Below, in pieces: positions 1-9,861 of a stretch of DNA of 64,000 nucleotides. A program made the translations under genes and the position numbers. Origin of the DNA: Melioribacteraceae bacterium (GTDB lineage Bacteria; Bacteroidota; Ignavibacteria; Ignavibacteriales; Melioribacteraceae); contig JAIPBD010000004.1 of NCBI GenBank assembly GCA_021739765.1, forward strand, positions 1 to 64,000, written 5' to 3'. The stretch's first letter is position 1; each line of letters begins with the position of its first letter. The notes below the pieces were generated by a model, which did no database searches, had not been told where the DNA came from, and saw nothing but the letters and a program-made list of their open reading frames with translations.

Positions 1-1174
1 CGAAGGTGTAAATACCAATCCAACAACAGATGACGAGAAATGGTATTTGAAATATACGTTTATGAATGAAGGCGGCGGATTAATAGGCGAAGCGATGGTC
101 GAGATAGATCAAAGTGCAGCGAGCAGCGGAGGTTGGGTATTAGACACAAACTCGGTAGGCGAAGTAATCTTACCGGAAGACAGTTACACAACAACGATTC
201 AGTTGGTAGGCGGTAAGGACGCAACAGGTACAGTCTGGGCGGATGAATTTATCTTGCAAGGCAGAACCGGTTGGGCAGGTGGCATCTGGAATGAGACAGT
301 CGGTGTACCGGATGGCTGGATATATTGGTTACCAAGAGGCGAAGATGGAAATATCTCTGACGGATATGAAAATACAAGAGTAACAGACGAAGAATCCTAT
401 CATGGAAAGTACTCACTTAAGTTCGATATACCGAAAGGAACTCATGACGGATTTATCGGAACGAGAATGTATCCTTTAGGCGGAGGCTCAGGATCGGCAA
501 AAGGAGCAAATGATATATCAACATTAGGCGATGTAAATGTTGGTGATATGTTACGAATAAGTGTCTGGATCAAGGCATCAAATTTAACACCGGATTCAGT
601 AGATGTAGTAGGCGATCAATGGAGTGTGTCCTTAACACCAATCTTCCATAACTCATTGGGTGGTAATGAAGGCTTCAATGATATATGGGCAAGTGATATT
701 CCGTTAGTATTTCCAAAAGTAACGGAATTTGATTGGACACAATTCTATATAGATGTAATGGTACCGGAAAATTCAAAATCATTGTCAATGCGATTACATC
801 CGTTGGGAAGATTCCAAGGTACGGTTTACATGGATGGGTTGGAAGTTAAGAGGATAAATGATGTAACAAATATTGAAAGTGACAAGTATTTGCCGACTGA
901 ATACGCGTTATATCAAAACTTCCCGAATCCTTTTAATCCGAGTACAATACTAAGTTATTCCTTACCGCTCGAATCCAATGTAATTATCAAAATTTATGAT
1001 ATGATTGGTCGTGAAGTGAAAACATTGGTAAATGATTACAAAAATGCCGGTGTACATGAAATCACATGGAACGGTGATAATAATTATGGTTCAAAAGTAG
1101 TTAGCGGTACGTACGTATATACGATAAAAGCCGGTGATTTCTTCCAAGCCAAAAAAATGATAATGCTCAAGTAA
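1..1174 (+). CDS. C-terminal part of a T9SS-exported, carbohydrate-binding-like protein (5' truncated)
   Basis: The reading frame is open from base 2, so the gene begins outside the window and about 390 residues are visible. The visible part looks like two beta-sandwich modules rich in Gly, Trp and Asp, of the kind found in carbohydrate-binding or esterase-associated domains. It then has a linker and a type IX secretion C-terminal sorting domain. The sorting domain begins at a FPNPFNPSTILSYSLP-like motif (about nt 922-970), has the usual IYDMIGREVKTL strand, and ends in KKMIMLK. The protein is therefore probably exported across the outer membrane by T9SS and cleaved or anchored there. The function of the missing N-terminal part is unknown; a glycan-active enzyme would fit the neighbours, but that is inference. 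A strong hairpin terminator follows the stop. Confidence 0.8.
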   Translation, partial: EGVNTNPTTDDEKWYLKYTFMNEGGGLIGEAMVEIDQSAASSGGWVLDTNSVGEVILPEDSYTTTIQLVGGKDATGTVWADEFILQGRTGWAGGIWNETVGVPDGWIYWLPRGEDGNISDGYENTRVTDEESYHGKYSLKFDIPKGTHDGFIGTRMYPLGGGSGSAKGANDISTLGDVNVGDMLRISVWIKASNLTPDSVDVVGDQWSVSLTPIFHNSLGGNEGFNDIWASDIPLVFPKVTEFDWTQFYIDVMVPENSKSLSMRLHPLGRFQGTVYMDGLEVKRINDVTNIESDKYLPTEYALYQNFPNPFNPSTILSYSLPLESNVIIKIYDMIGREVKTLVNDYKNAGVHEITWNGDNNYGSKVVSGTYVYTIKAGDFFQAKKMIMLK

Positions 1175-1186
1175 CAGATTAATATT

Positions 1187-1217
1187 GGGGAGGCAATTTA
1201 TTTGCCTCTCCTTTTCT
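1187..1217 (+). terminator. Rho-independent terminator after the T9SS gene
   Basis: GGGGAGGCAA (1187-1196) pairs with TTGCCTCTCC (1202-1211) through a 5-nt loop, with one G-U pair. The stem is followed by TTTTCT. It separates the truncated first gene from the receptor gene, so the downstream operon needs its own promoter in the short interval before 1256. Confidence 0.8.
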
Positions 1218-1255
1218 AAATTCTAATTCAATTAATAATAGAGTGGGTGAATGTA

Positions 1256-3940
1256 ATGTTCACTAAAATGAAATTTATTTACTTTGTTTCTATAATCCTG
1301 ATAATCTGCACTACAAATTTGTCAGCAGGTACAACCGGAAAGATTGCGGGAGTAATAACCGATAAAGCAACCGGTGAACCATTATTTGGTGCAAATGTAC
1401 TGGTAGTAGGAACAAACTACGGAGGCGCCGCGAATATTGATGGCGAGTACTTCATCATAAATGTCCCGCCGGGAGTGTATGAAATTCGTGCTTCGGTTAT
1501 TGGATTTACTTCAATAGTTGTAAAAAATGTTAGAGTGTCTGTTGATCAGACTACTAAAATTGATTTTGAATTATCCGAAGAAGCCGTTCAGATGTCGGAT
1601 GTTGTAGTGACAGCAAGTAAACCGATAGTTCAAAAGGATTTGACGTCAACGGAGTCTAAAGTTAGTGGCGAACAAATCTCCATGCTACCTCTTGAAGATG
1701 TCGCTTCAGTTGTAAATCTCCAGGCCGGTGTTGTGGATGGTCACTTCAGAGGCGGTAGAGGAAACGAAGTTAAATATCTGATTGACGGAGTTCCCGTTAA
1801 CGATGCTTTTACAGGTCAGTCAAGTTTGAATGCTGAAGTAAATAGTATTGAAGAAGTACAAGTTTTAACCGGAACATTTAACGCCGAATATGGTGAAGCG
1901 CTTTCAGGTGTTGTAAATCAAGTAACCAAAATCGCGGGCGATGAACTTGATGGTGAATTCTCCTTTTATTCGGGCGATTATGTATCAGGCAGAGATGGTC
2001 TCTTTACCAACATTGATAATATTACTCCAACCGGAAGTTATAATTTTCAAGGTAGTTTGAGTGGACCTGTTCCCGGATTAAAAAATTTGTTGAAATTCTT
2101 TATCTCAGGAAGATACAATTACAACGACGGATATTTGTATGGACGGAGAATGTTTAATCCCTCTGATTCATCTAATTTTTCGGCGAATGACAGAGAAGAT
2201 TGGCATGTAGGAAATACAGGTGATAACGAATACGTTCCGATGAATTACGGTAAAAGATTATCGCTGAACGGAAAACTTGCTTTGAATGTCGGCAGTGGTA
2301 AAGGAATTGTTTTTACAGGAATTTATCAAGACAATGAATACAAATCATACAATCATCAATACAAATTAAATCCGGATGGTGATTACACAAGGTTTGAGAA
2401 AAGTTATCTGGGAATTGTAAGTTATACTTTGGTGCTCAGTAATTCCGCATTTATTGATTTTTCAACTTCGGGGCTTTTATCGGAGTATAATCAATATGTT
2501 TTTGAAAATCCGTTAGATTCCAGATATGTAAATCCGGATAGACGGAATGACGTCAGCGGGAGTTCATTTTATACGGGCGGAACCGAGAACTGGCATTTCA
2601 ATCATCAAACAACATCTATAACGAATAAAGCAGATTTAACCTGGCAGTTCAATCAAACCAACCAGCTTAAAATGGGCCTTGAATATCAGTATCATAATTT
2701 AGACTATGAAGATTTTCAAATTGTGATTGACGCGACATCAGGGTTTGAACCTGTTTTACCGGAAAAAGGAGCATTTAATTACAATACTTATTCCGCGAAT
2801 CCGTTCCAATTTGCCGCTTATGTGCAAGATAAAATAGAACTCGATTATTTAATTATAAACGCGGGGTTACGTTTCGATTATTTTCAACCGGATGGCAAAT
2901 TCTTAAAAGATCCTAATAGAATAAACGTTTTGGATGAATTACAGCCGCCGTTTCCCGATTCACTTTTATCAAGCGCGACCGCAAAGTTTCAGTTTAGTCC
3001 ACGAATTGGTATATCTTATCCGATTACGGATAGGGGAGCGATTCATATTTCGTACGGACATTTTTTCCAGATTCCACCATTCGAAAATCTGTACAGAAAT
3101 CCGAATTTTAGAATTCCTCTAACCGGAAATTTTCCTGCGAATATCGGCAATACAATCGGTAATTCTGATCTTGAACCGCAGCAAACTGTTATGTATGAGA
3201 TTGGGCTTCAACAAGCTTTAACCGAAGAAATTGGAGTTACGGTTACCGGGTATTATAAAGATATTCGTAATCTTCTCAGTACCGAAATTTATATCAAAAA
3301 CGAATTTCGAAAATTCAGTAAACTCGTTAACAAAGATTATGGAGCGGTAAAAGGTCTAACCTTGTCCCTCCAAAAACGGTTTCTAAATGGTTTTGGGGCT
3401 ACCGTAGATTACACCTATCAAGTAGCAAAAGGAAACGCATCTGATCCAAATGACGCGTTTAATAAGGCTCAATCAAATCCACCTATTGAAATCAACAAAC
3501 AACTTGTTCCGTTAAATTGGGATAGAACACATTCGTTCAATTTTACATTAACCGCCGGGCAACCTGGCGATTACATCGCGAGTTTAGTAGGAAGGCTCGG
3601 ATCAGGTTTTCCATATACTCCTTCTCTTCAAAATCAAAGAACCGGTTTGGAAAACAGTGACAATAAGCCAAGCATCTTTAATGTTGATTTATACGCAACA
3701 AAATATTTTAAAATTGGAGTGTATCAAATATCAGTATTTGCAAAAGTTTATAATTTATTCGATACGGCAAATGAATACGACGTGTTTGGTGATACGGGAA
3801 GAGCCGGATATTCTTTGGAGCTCACACGAGATCAGGAACAACCTCGCGGTGTTAACAGCTTAAAAGAATTTTATTCGAGACCAGATTTTTATTCAGCTCC
3901 GAGACAAATAATTCTCGGTGCTTCGATCGCATTCCAGTAA
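1256..3940 (+). CDS. TonB-dependent outer-membrane receptor with carboxypeptidase-regulatory-like N-terminal domain
   Basis: About 894 residues. ATG 1256 is preferred because GGGTGA lies about 6 nt upstream; GTG 1247 in the same frame is the alternative. A signal peptide is followed by a CarboxypepD_reg-like domain (about residues 22-110, GKIAGVITDKATGEPLFGAN). After that come a plug domain (about 110-230, with LIDGVPVND and the VEVLTG-like stretch) and a long beta-barrel ending in a Phe-X-aromatic type tail (ASIAFQ). It should import a large ligand across the outer membrane using TonB energy. It is shorter than a typical SusC (about 1000 residues) and no SusD gene follows. Instead the next genes encode a large exported fibronectin-III protein and a PorV/PorQ porin. 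The glycan substrate is inferred from the downstream mannoside enzymes. Confidence 0.9.
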   Translation: MFTKMKFIYFVSIILIICTTNLSAGTTGKIAGVITDKATGEPLFGANVLVVGTNYGGAANIDGEYFIINVPPGVYEIRASVIGFTSIVVKNVRVSVDQTTKIDFELSEEAVQMSDVVVTASKPIVQKDLTSTESKVSGEQISMLPLEDVASVVNLQAGVVDGHFRGGRGNEVKYLIDGVPVNDAFTGQSSLNAEVNSIEEVQVLTGTFNAEYGEALSGVVNQVTKIAGDELDGEFSFYSGDYVSGRDGLFTNIDNITPTGSYNFQGSLSGPVPGLKNLLKFFISGRYNYNDGYLYGRRMFNPSDSSNFSANDREDWHVGNTGDNEYVPMNYGKRLSLNGKLALNVGSGKGIVFTGIYQDNEYKSYNHQYKLNPDGDYTRFEKSYLGIVSYTLVLSNSAFIDFSTSGLLSEYNQYVFENPLDSRYVNPDRRNDVSGSSFYTGGTENWHFNHQTTSITNKADLTWQFNQTNQLKMGLEYQYHNLDYEDFQIVIDATSGFEPVLPEKGAFNYNTYSANPFQFAAYVQDKIELDYLIINAGLRFDYFQPDGKFLKDPNRINVLDELQPPFPDSLLSSATAKFQFSPRIGISYPITDRGAIHISYGHFFQIPPFENLYRNPNFRIPLTGNFPANIGNTIGNSDLEPQQTVMYEIGLQQALTEEIGVTVTGYYKDIRNLLSTEIYIKNEFRKFSKLVNKDYGAVKGLTLSLQKRFLNGFGATVDYTYQVAKGNASDPNDAFNKAQSNPPIEINKQLVPLNWDRTHSFNFTLTAGQPGDYIASLVGRLGSGFPYTPSLQNQRTGLENSDNKPSIFNVDLYATKYFKIGVYQISVFAKVYNLFDTANEYDVFGDTGRAGYSLELTRDQEQPRGVNSLKEFYSRPDFYSAPRQIILGASIAFQ

Positions 3941-3961
3941 TTGGTAAATCTTGGAGGAAAC

Positions 3962-6900
3962 GTGTTTACGTTAAAATGTAAACAAAAATTTATTACGAAA
4001 ATTTTATTAGTTCATATCTTGTTATTAATACAGGTTAATGCACAAATAGTTGTTGATAAAAACAAAGGCGACCACAATCAAACCCGTAAGGGATTTATGG
4101 ATGGTAATCTTGCGGCAACTGTTTATTACAATTTTGGCGAAATTGCCGATTGGTTAAACGAACCAAGTCGCAGTGGTGTATGGCCGAAAGGTACCAATCA
4201 TACTTATGTTGATGGTGTTGCAATAATTGTGCAAGCCGAAGCGCAAGATCCATTGGGTAATTATATACATCCGCTTGAAAGCAATTATTACGAGTTCACG
4301 CGTTACGATCAAGCTACCGGAGTAACTTATGGTTGGTGGCCGCTGCCCGGATACGCAGCTCCTTACAGCTCTCAGCCTGCCCGAAGCGATGTTCCCGAAA
4401 GTTGGCCTTCAAGCTGGCCGGACAGGGAATCAGATTGGGATGGCTATTGGAATGGCTTTTTTGGGAAAGGGGTTTTTAACGCCGATGTTGAAACTTACTT
4501 TGTATTTGATGATCATGAAGACCGCGAATACCTGCTAAATAATAATTTTACGCCCGATGAAGATGATCAGGATAGAGGCGGTCTCGGAATGCAAGTTAAA
4601 GCGAGAGGATTCCAATGGTCTCAAGTTCTCGCCGAAGACGCGATTTTCTGGTATTATGAAATCAGAAATATGGGAACGTACGATTATGAAAAAACTCTTT
4701 TCGCCCAGTATGTAGATTGGGGAATTGGCGGACATGATAATTCATCCAACAATGCCGGTGATTATAATACAATTCTTGATATGTCTTATGCATGGTCGAC
4801 TGTGCCGAGAGGAAGTCCGGGAAATTGGAGTCCTGTTGGTCTTGCCGGATACGCATTTTTGGAAAGTCCCGGCGTTCCGGATGATAGAAAGGATAACGAT
4901 CAGGATGGATTGACAGATGAGAGAAGGGATAACGCGGCTACCACTTTTATCGAAAGTCCGGATCTTGACCCATTTTTGCTGAACGCGTTCAACGATACCG
5001 TAAAATTTAATACCTTCTATGGTTATTCTTGGAAACCTCATTGGGACGCGGATGAGAACGCGAACTGGGATTCTTACTTCGATTTGAATGAAAATGGAGT
5101 CTGGGATGAAGGCGAACTTTTGCGTGACGATGTAGGAACGGATGGAATTGGTCCTTTTGATGATGGTTATGACGGACCTGATCTCGATGGAACCGAAGGA
5201 AATGGAAGACCTGATGAAGGTGAGCCTGACTTCGGAATACTTGATAAAGATGAATCCGACCAATTAGGTCTCACCGGATTTGCGATTTACCCGGTTCACA
5301 CTTATGAACTTGATAATGATGAAGAGAATTGGCAAGTTCTTGCAGGACTGCCCGAACCGCACGGTCAATCACTTCAGGGTGTCAATCTCGCTAATTATTT
5401 CTCAAGTTATCTTTTTGAGATGGTTGGCAGGAATACGTACTCCCAACGAACGGGTGAAATGGAAGATGCGGGACAAACCGAACGATTTTCTATGTCGATG
5501 ATTTTTGGTATTAGCGAAAATGATCTTTTTCGAAGAAAGAAAACAGTTCAACAGATTTATAACGCGAACTACAGATTTGCCAAACCACCGGAAAAACCGA
5601 TATTAACCGCTGTGCCCGGCGATGGCAAAGTTACACTTTATTGGGATGATAGAGCTGAAAAAACATTCGATGCTTTTTACCAAAGAGTGAATTTTGAAGG
5701 ATATAGAATTTATCGTTCAACGGAGCCAAACTTCCTGGAAAACAAAACCATAACCGATGCTTTTGGTAAGGAAACTTTTAGAGTTCCGCTTGCGCAGTTC
5801 GATAATATTAATGGTGTTGAGGGATTACATCCGATCGATGTTAACGGAGCACTTTTTTATCTCGGTGACGACACTGGTCTAAAACATTCATTCGTTGATT
5901 CTACGGTTCAGAACGGGCAGACTTATTATTATGCAATCGCGGCTTATGATCGAGGATATGTAACCACAACTATCGAGGGAAATGTGGAAGGAATTCCTCC
6001 CTCCGAAACTACAACAATATTAAAGCAGGATATTAACGGCAACGTAACATCAGACATCAACACGGCAGTAGTTACACCAAGAGCGCCTGCCGCGGGTTAT
6101 CTTGCGCCGCAAATCCAATCATTTGAAGCAACCGGGCCCGGTACAGGTACCGCGTCGGTTACTGTTTTGAATCCCGATTCGGTACATAATAATAATATTT
6201 ACAGATTGCAATTTTATGAAGACACACGATTTCATAATGCTGCCCATCCTTTTTATTCTCTGATCAATATTACAGAGGATGATACGTTAATCAGGAAAGC
6301 AGAAATATTAGGTGAAGAAGTTCAAACACCCGTAATGGATGGGTTTACAATAGATTTAGAAACAGACACCGCTGTAACCGTAAATTTTGAAAAATCTACT
6401 TGGACTACAGGAAAAAGTAATTATATCGTTCAAATTGGTTTCGATTCTCGATACCGTGCCGCATATCAAGGAAAACGAATTGACTACTCGGCTGATTTTG
6501 AAATTGAACTGACTGAACCCGGACAAGGTGAAATTTCTTTCCCTGCGAGTGGATTTAGTAAACCGATTCAATCAAACATTATTGTTCGAAATCTGACGGA
6601 GGGGATCGATGATTTTCAATTCATCTTTAGAGATGCAAACGCCGATGAAATCTTCAACGACGGCGACGCGATTTTTCTTGTTGTGGGAGATTCATTAGGT
6701 AAAAAAGCGACTTCATTTTCCAATGTCAGAATAAGTTGGTCAATGACTCTTATTAAAGATACAACCATCGCGGAAAGCGAACAGATTCATCCTGAATTTG
6801 GTGATGTTTACAAAATCGTAACTAACAAACCTTTTAGAAATAACGAGTTTTTTGAATTTACAACGCTCGGCCAGCAGTTTAGCAAATCCAAAGCTGAAAA

Positions 6901-7216
6901 TGATCTTGAAGATATACAGGTCGTACCTAATCCGTACGTAGGTGCCGCGTCCTGGGAGCCATACTCAACCGCAGTGGGCAGGGGTGAAAGAAGGATTTTC
7001 TTTACCAATCTTCCGAATCAGTGTACAATTCGTATCTACACCTTAAGTGGTAATCTGGTTGATACAATCGAGCACGAGAGCGCAATATCTGATGGACAGA
7101 AGGGCTGGGATTTAGTTTCTAAGGATGGAATGGATATAGCATATGGAGTGTACATTTTTCATGTTGAAGCACCAGGTGTCGGAGAAAAAATTGGCCGCTT
7201 TGCAATTATTAAATAA
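3962..7216 (+). CDS. Large exported fibronectin-III/Ca-motif protein with T9SS-like tail (copy 1)
   Basis: I choose GTG 3962, just after TGGAGGAAAC, over the in-frame TTG 3941. This gives 1084 residues, exactly the length of the paralogue at 26797-30051. The signal peptide ends near VNAQ. A large N-terminal region is rich in Trp and Asp. Around residues 310-440 it contains several DxDxDG or DxNxNG loops (for example DQDGLTDE and DLNENGVWDEGE) that resemble EF-hand/dockerin/thrombospondin-3 calcium sites. A fibronectin type III-like domain follows (about 540-680). The C-terminus (VVPNPY...IRIYTLSGNLVDTIE...FAIIK) resembles a T9SS sorting domain but lacks the classic PNPFNP motif. Its position directly after the TonB receptor and before a PorV/PorQ-like gene suggests a cell-surface partner of the receptor. 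I do not recognise a named family or enzymatic motif. Confidence 0.85.
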   Translation: MFTLKCKQKFITKILLVHILLLIQVNAQIVVDKNKGDHNQTRKGFMDGNLAATVYYNFGEIADWLNEPSRSGVWPKGTNHTYVDGVAIIVQAEAQDPLGNYIHPLESNYYEFTRYDQATGVTYGWWPLPGYAAPYSSQPARSDVPESWPSSWPDRESDWDGYWNGFFGKGVFNADVETYFVFDDHEDREYLLNNNFTPDEDDQDRGGLGMQVKARGFQWSQVLAEDAIFWYYEIRNMGTYDYEKTLFAQYVDWGIGGHDNSSNNAGDYNTILDMSYAWSTVPRGSPGNWSPVGLAGYAFLESPGVPDDRKDNDQDGLTDERRDNAATTFIESPDLDPFLLNAFNDTVKFNTFYGYSWKPHWDADENANWDSYFDLNENGVWDEGELLRDDVGTDGIGPFDDGYDGPDLDGTEGNGRPDEGEPDFGILDKDESDQLGLTGFAIYPVHTYELDNDEENWQVLAGLPEPHGQSLQGVNLANYFSSYLFEMVGRNTYSQRTGEMEDAGQTERFSMSMIFGISENDLFRRKKTVQQIYNANYRFAKPPEKPILTAVPGDGKVTLYWDDRAEKTFDAFYQRVNFEGYRIYRSTEPNFLENKTITDAFGKETFRVPLAQFDNINGVEGLHPIDVNGALFYLGDDTGLKHSFVDSTVQNGQTYYYAIAAYDRGYVTTTIEGNVEGIPPSETTTILKQDINGNVTSDINTAVVTPRAPAAGYLAPQIQSFEATGPGTGTASVTVLNPDSVHNNNIYRLQFYEDTRFHNAAHPFYSLINITEDDTLIRKAEILGEEVQTPVMDGFTIDLETDTAVTVNFEKSTWTTGKSNYIVQIGFDSRYRAAYQGKRIDYSADFEIELTEPGQGEISFPASGFSKPIQSNIIVRNLTEGIDDFQFIFRDANADEIFNDGDAIFLVVGDSLGKKATSFSNVRISWSMTLIKDTTIAESEQIHPEFGDVYKIVTNKPFRNNEFFEFTTLGQQFSKSKAENDLEDIQVVPNPYVGAASWEPYSTAVGRGERRIFFTNLPNQCTIRIYTLSGNLVDTIEHESAISDGQKGWDLVSKDGMDIAYGVYIFHVEAPGVGEKIGRFAIIK

Positions 7217-7251
7217 AATTTTAAATAAAGAATTCCTCACGGGGAAAAATC

Positions 7252-8286
7252 ATGCTTAAAATAAAACCGCATTATAAATTGTTGCTGATAGCAACGTTGT
7301 TATGTTTTAATTCGTCATTCGCGCAAAATGTTTCAAAGACCGGAACAACAGCCGCGAGTTTTTTGGAAATCGGCGTTGGCGCGGGAGCAAATGGAATTGG
7401 TGGTGCTTTCGTTAGTATCGCCGATAACGCATCAGCTCTTTATTGGAATCCCGGCGGTATTGCGGGACTTTCGCAATTCGAAGTGATTGTTGTTCATACA
7501 GATTGGATCGCGGAAACTAATTTTGATTTTGCAGGTCTTGTTCTCCCACTTGGAGATTTCGGAACTCTCGGCCTTAGTTTTACATCTCTTTCGATGGATG
7601 ATATGAAAGTAACAACCGTCGAGCTACCGGGAGGAACCGGGGAATATTTTAGCGCAAGTGATATCGCTGTCGGTGTTTCTTACGCAAGAAATCTGACCGA
7701 TCGATTCTCAATCGGGTTTACGCTTAAATACATCGAGCAGAGAATTTGGCACATGAGTGCTTCAGCCTTCGCAATTGATGCCGGAACAAAATTTAGAACA
7801 GATTTACTCGGTGGATTAACAATTGGCGCTACAATGTCAAATTTTGGAACTCCGATGGAGCTAAACGGAAGAGACGCAAGGTATTTTATTCGTGTTGATC
7901 AAACAAAGCAAGGATCTACCGATCAAATCCCTACTTCGATTGAAATGGATACTTGGGAATTACCGTTGATTTTTCAAATAGGAATTTCAACATACGCTGT
8001 TAATACCGACTTATATAAAGTATTGATAGCAACCGACGCAATGGTGCCAAATAATAATTATCAAAGTATGAACTTTGGCGCTGAGTTTTCCTATAACGAC
8101 TATCTATTTATTCGCGGCGGATATAACTCGGCTTTCCTTAATGATAGCGAAGGCGGTTTATCGGTTGGAGCCGGATTAAATACCAAGATGATATTTTCCG
8201 ACGCGGTTGTGAATTTTGACTACGCGTTCAGAGATTTTGGACGATTACAAAGTCTGCACAATTTTTCCGTAGGTATAAAATTTTAA
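7252..8286 (+). CDS. PorV/PorQ-family outer-membrane beta-barrel protein
   Basis: 344 residues with a signal peptide ending near SFAQ. The N-terminal pattern KTGTTAASFLEIGVGAGANG, then GGAFVSIADNASALYWNPGG, is the hallmark of the PorV/PorQ (UPF0164-like) family. Alternating beta strands up to a terminal aromatic (VGIKF) fit a FadL-like barrel. PorV proteins shuttle or hold T9SS substrates for surface attachment. A copy placed directly behind a putative T9SS substrate suggests a dedicated partner, which is inference. The stop overlaps the next ATG by one base (TAATG), so it is translationally linked to the foldase gene. Confidence 0.88.
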   Translation: MLKIKPHYKLLLIATLLCFNSSFAQNVSKTGTTAASFLEIGVGAGANGIGGAFVSIADNASALYWNPGGIAGLSQFEVIVVHTDWIAETNFDFAGLVLPLGDFGTLGLSFTSLSMDDMKVTTVELPGGTGEYFSASDIAVGVSYARNLTDRFSIGFTLKYIEQRIWHMSASAFAIDAGTKFRTDLLGGLTIGATMSNFGTPMELNGRDARYFIRVDQTKQGSTDQIPTSIEMDTWELPLIFQIGISTYAVNTDLYKVLIATDAMVPNNNYQSMNFGAEFSYNDYLFIRGGYNSAFLNDSEGGLSVGAGLNTKMIFSDAVVNFDYAFRDFGRLQSLHNFSVGIKF

Positions 8287-9857
8287 TGAATATCTATTTA
8301 TTCATAAAAAAAATAAGTATCACTCCAAGCTCGAACTTGCCCGGAGTTCTTTATCCGATTCTGCTCTGTTTGTTGTTCGGAACAAATCAATCATTATCTC
8401 AAAATTTATTTAGTGAATTGAACAGTAGCTCGATAAGTCCTACTGACATTGTCGCAAAAATAGGTGACAAAACAATTACGGTTGAAGAATTTTTTTACAG
8501 TTATGAATACGGTCCTACATTTCCGAAGAGGAAGGAGAATTCAAAAGAGGTACATCTGGAGTTTTTGATTAACGAGAAACTGATAGCTTTAGAAGCCATT
8601 AGCGATAAAGTATTTGATGAGGTCAGTATCAGTTCATTATACAACGATATTCAAGCTGATCTTGCCACAGAGGAAATGTTTAAAGAGGAAATCCTAAGTA
8701 CAATTGAAATTAAAGAATCTGAGATTGATTCTATTGTACAGGATAAACAAACGGAAGTTGAACTAAAATGGCTTTTTTCTAACGACATTAACGGCGCGCA
8801 ACAATTCCTAAATTCTTTGAAAGAGGGCGTTTCGTTTGATTCATTATTTTATTCTCAAATTAATGATACTGTATTTCTCGATATGAGGTCGATGACTTCC
8901 TCAATTTATTTGCTCAAAAGAAAAAATCCTCTGTTGGCTGAAATTGTAGATACAATGAAAGCCGGTCATTATTCCGCTCCTATTCATGTAAATAACGAAT
9001 GGTATATCATTAAAGTTGATAACATTTGGAAAACAAAATTAACCGGTATGAACGAATTGGAGAAGTTACGATTCGAAGCTAAACAAGCGGCAATTAAATC
9101 TAAAATGGATCAGGCTTCCGATAATTACGTCAAAAATTTATTATCAAGTAAAAATCCTATCATCAATAAGGACGCGTTTAATTTGCTGCGGTCTTATTTG
9201 GGGAAATATATTTTACCGGGAGAGAAGTATAAAAGCTGGAAATTAGAGGAAAATTTAGATCGGGCTCTAACGGAATTAGGACTCAAAAGAGGGGATGAAT
9301 ATCCCGGAATTGAATTAGTAAGCAGTGACAATCAATCGCTAATGCTCGATGAATTTATTTTTTGGTATCGGAACAGAAGTTTACAGATAAAATTCGATGA
9401 ATCAAGTTTTAACGCATTTTCCTCTTCCATCCAAGGATTGATCTGGAGGATGGTCAGAGATCAGTTTTTAACGAATCTCGCGAATGAGAAAGGCTACTTT
9501 AAAAATGAGTGGGTGCAAAAGCAATCCAAATGGTGGAAAGATAAAGTCGCTTACAGCGCGATGCGACAAAAATATGCCAACTCAATTTTGATGGAGAATA
9601 ACGAAATAGACGTGGCAGCAGAAAACGAAAATCTGCAATCGAAATACTCGCATGAATTAGTGGAAAAAATGTTTCGCGCTATTCAGATGGCAAAACGGAA
9701 ATATGATGTAGAAATCAACAATGAAGTATTGAATAAATTAATTGTCTCCGAATCTAATAATCCTAAAGCGGTAGATTTTTATATCGCTAAAACCGGTGGA
9801 TTAATTCCACGCCCGCCATATCCAACCATCGATAATGAATGGGTTAACTGGCTATAA
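8286..9857 (+). CDS. SurA/PpiC-like periplasmic peptidyl-prolyl isomerase
   Basis: 523 residues. An N-terminal hydrophobic signal segment (about 18-40) is followed by the SurA-type opening IVAKIGDKTITVEEF and an alpha-helical chaperone-like region. A parvulin-like stretch lies around residues 160-245 (ELKWLFSNDINGAQQFLNSL, later SAPIHVNNEWYIIKVD). A helical C-terminal half ends in a long basic region. It is longer and more divergent than E. coli SurA (428 residues), and several canonical parvulin active-site positions are not obvious. It may therefore act mainly as a chaperone. Its place in the locus suggests it folds the receptor, the porin or the large exported proteins encoded next to it. 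Confidence 0.7.
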   Translation: MNIYLFIKKISITPSSNLPGVLYPILLCLLFGTNQSLSQNLFSELNSSSISPTDIVAKIGDKTITVEEFFYSYEYGPTFPKRKENSKEVHLEFLINEKLIALEAISDKVFDEVSISSLYNDIQADLATEEMFKEEILSTIEIKESEIDSIVQDKQTEVELKWLFSNDINGAQQFLNSLKEGVSFDSLFYSQINDTVFLDMRSMTSSIYLLKRKNPLLAEIVDTMKAGHYSAPIHVNNEWYIIKVDNIWKTKLTGMNELEKLRFEAKQAAIKSKMDQASDNYVKNLLSSKNPIINKDAFNLLRSYLGKYILPGEKYKSWKLEENLDRALTELGLKRGDEYPGIELVSSDNQSLMLDEFIFWYRNRSLQIKFDESSFNAFSSSIQGLIWRMVRDQFLTNLANEKGYFKNEWVQKQSKWWKDKVAYSAMRQKYANSILMENNEIDVAAENENLQSKYSHELVEKMFRAIQMAKRKYDVEINNEVLNKLIVSESNNPKAVDFYIAKTGGLIPRPPYPTIDNEWVNWL

Positions 9858-9861
9858 TTAA

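Noticed and set aside
3941-3961. TTG 3941 as start of the 1084-residue protein
   Set aside because: It would put the GGAGG ribosome site inside the coding region; GTG 3962 gives the same length as the paralogue and a normal signal peptide.
4742-5263. 173-residue open frame on the minus strand inside the 1084-residue gene
   Set aside because: It is antisense to a well-supported gene; a similar shadow appears in the paralogue, as expected from shared composition, and it has no ribosome site or domain.
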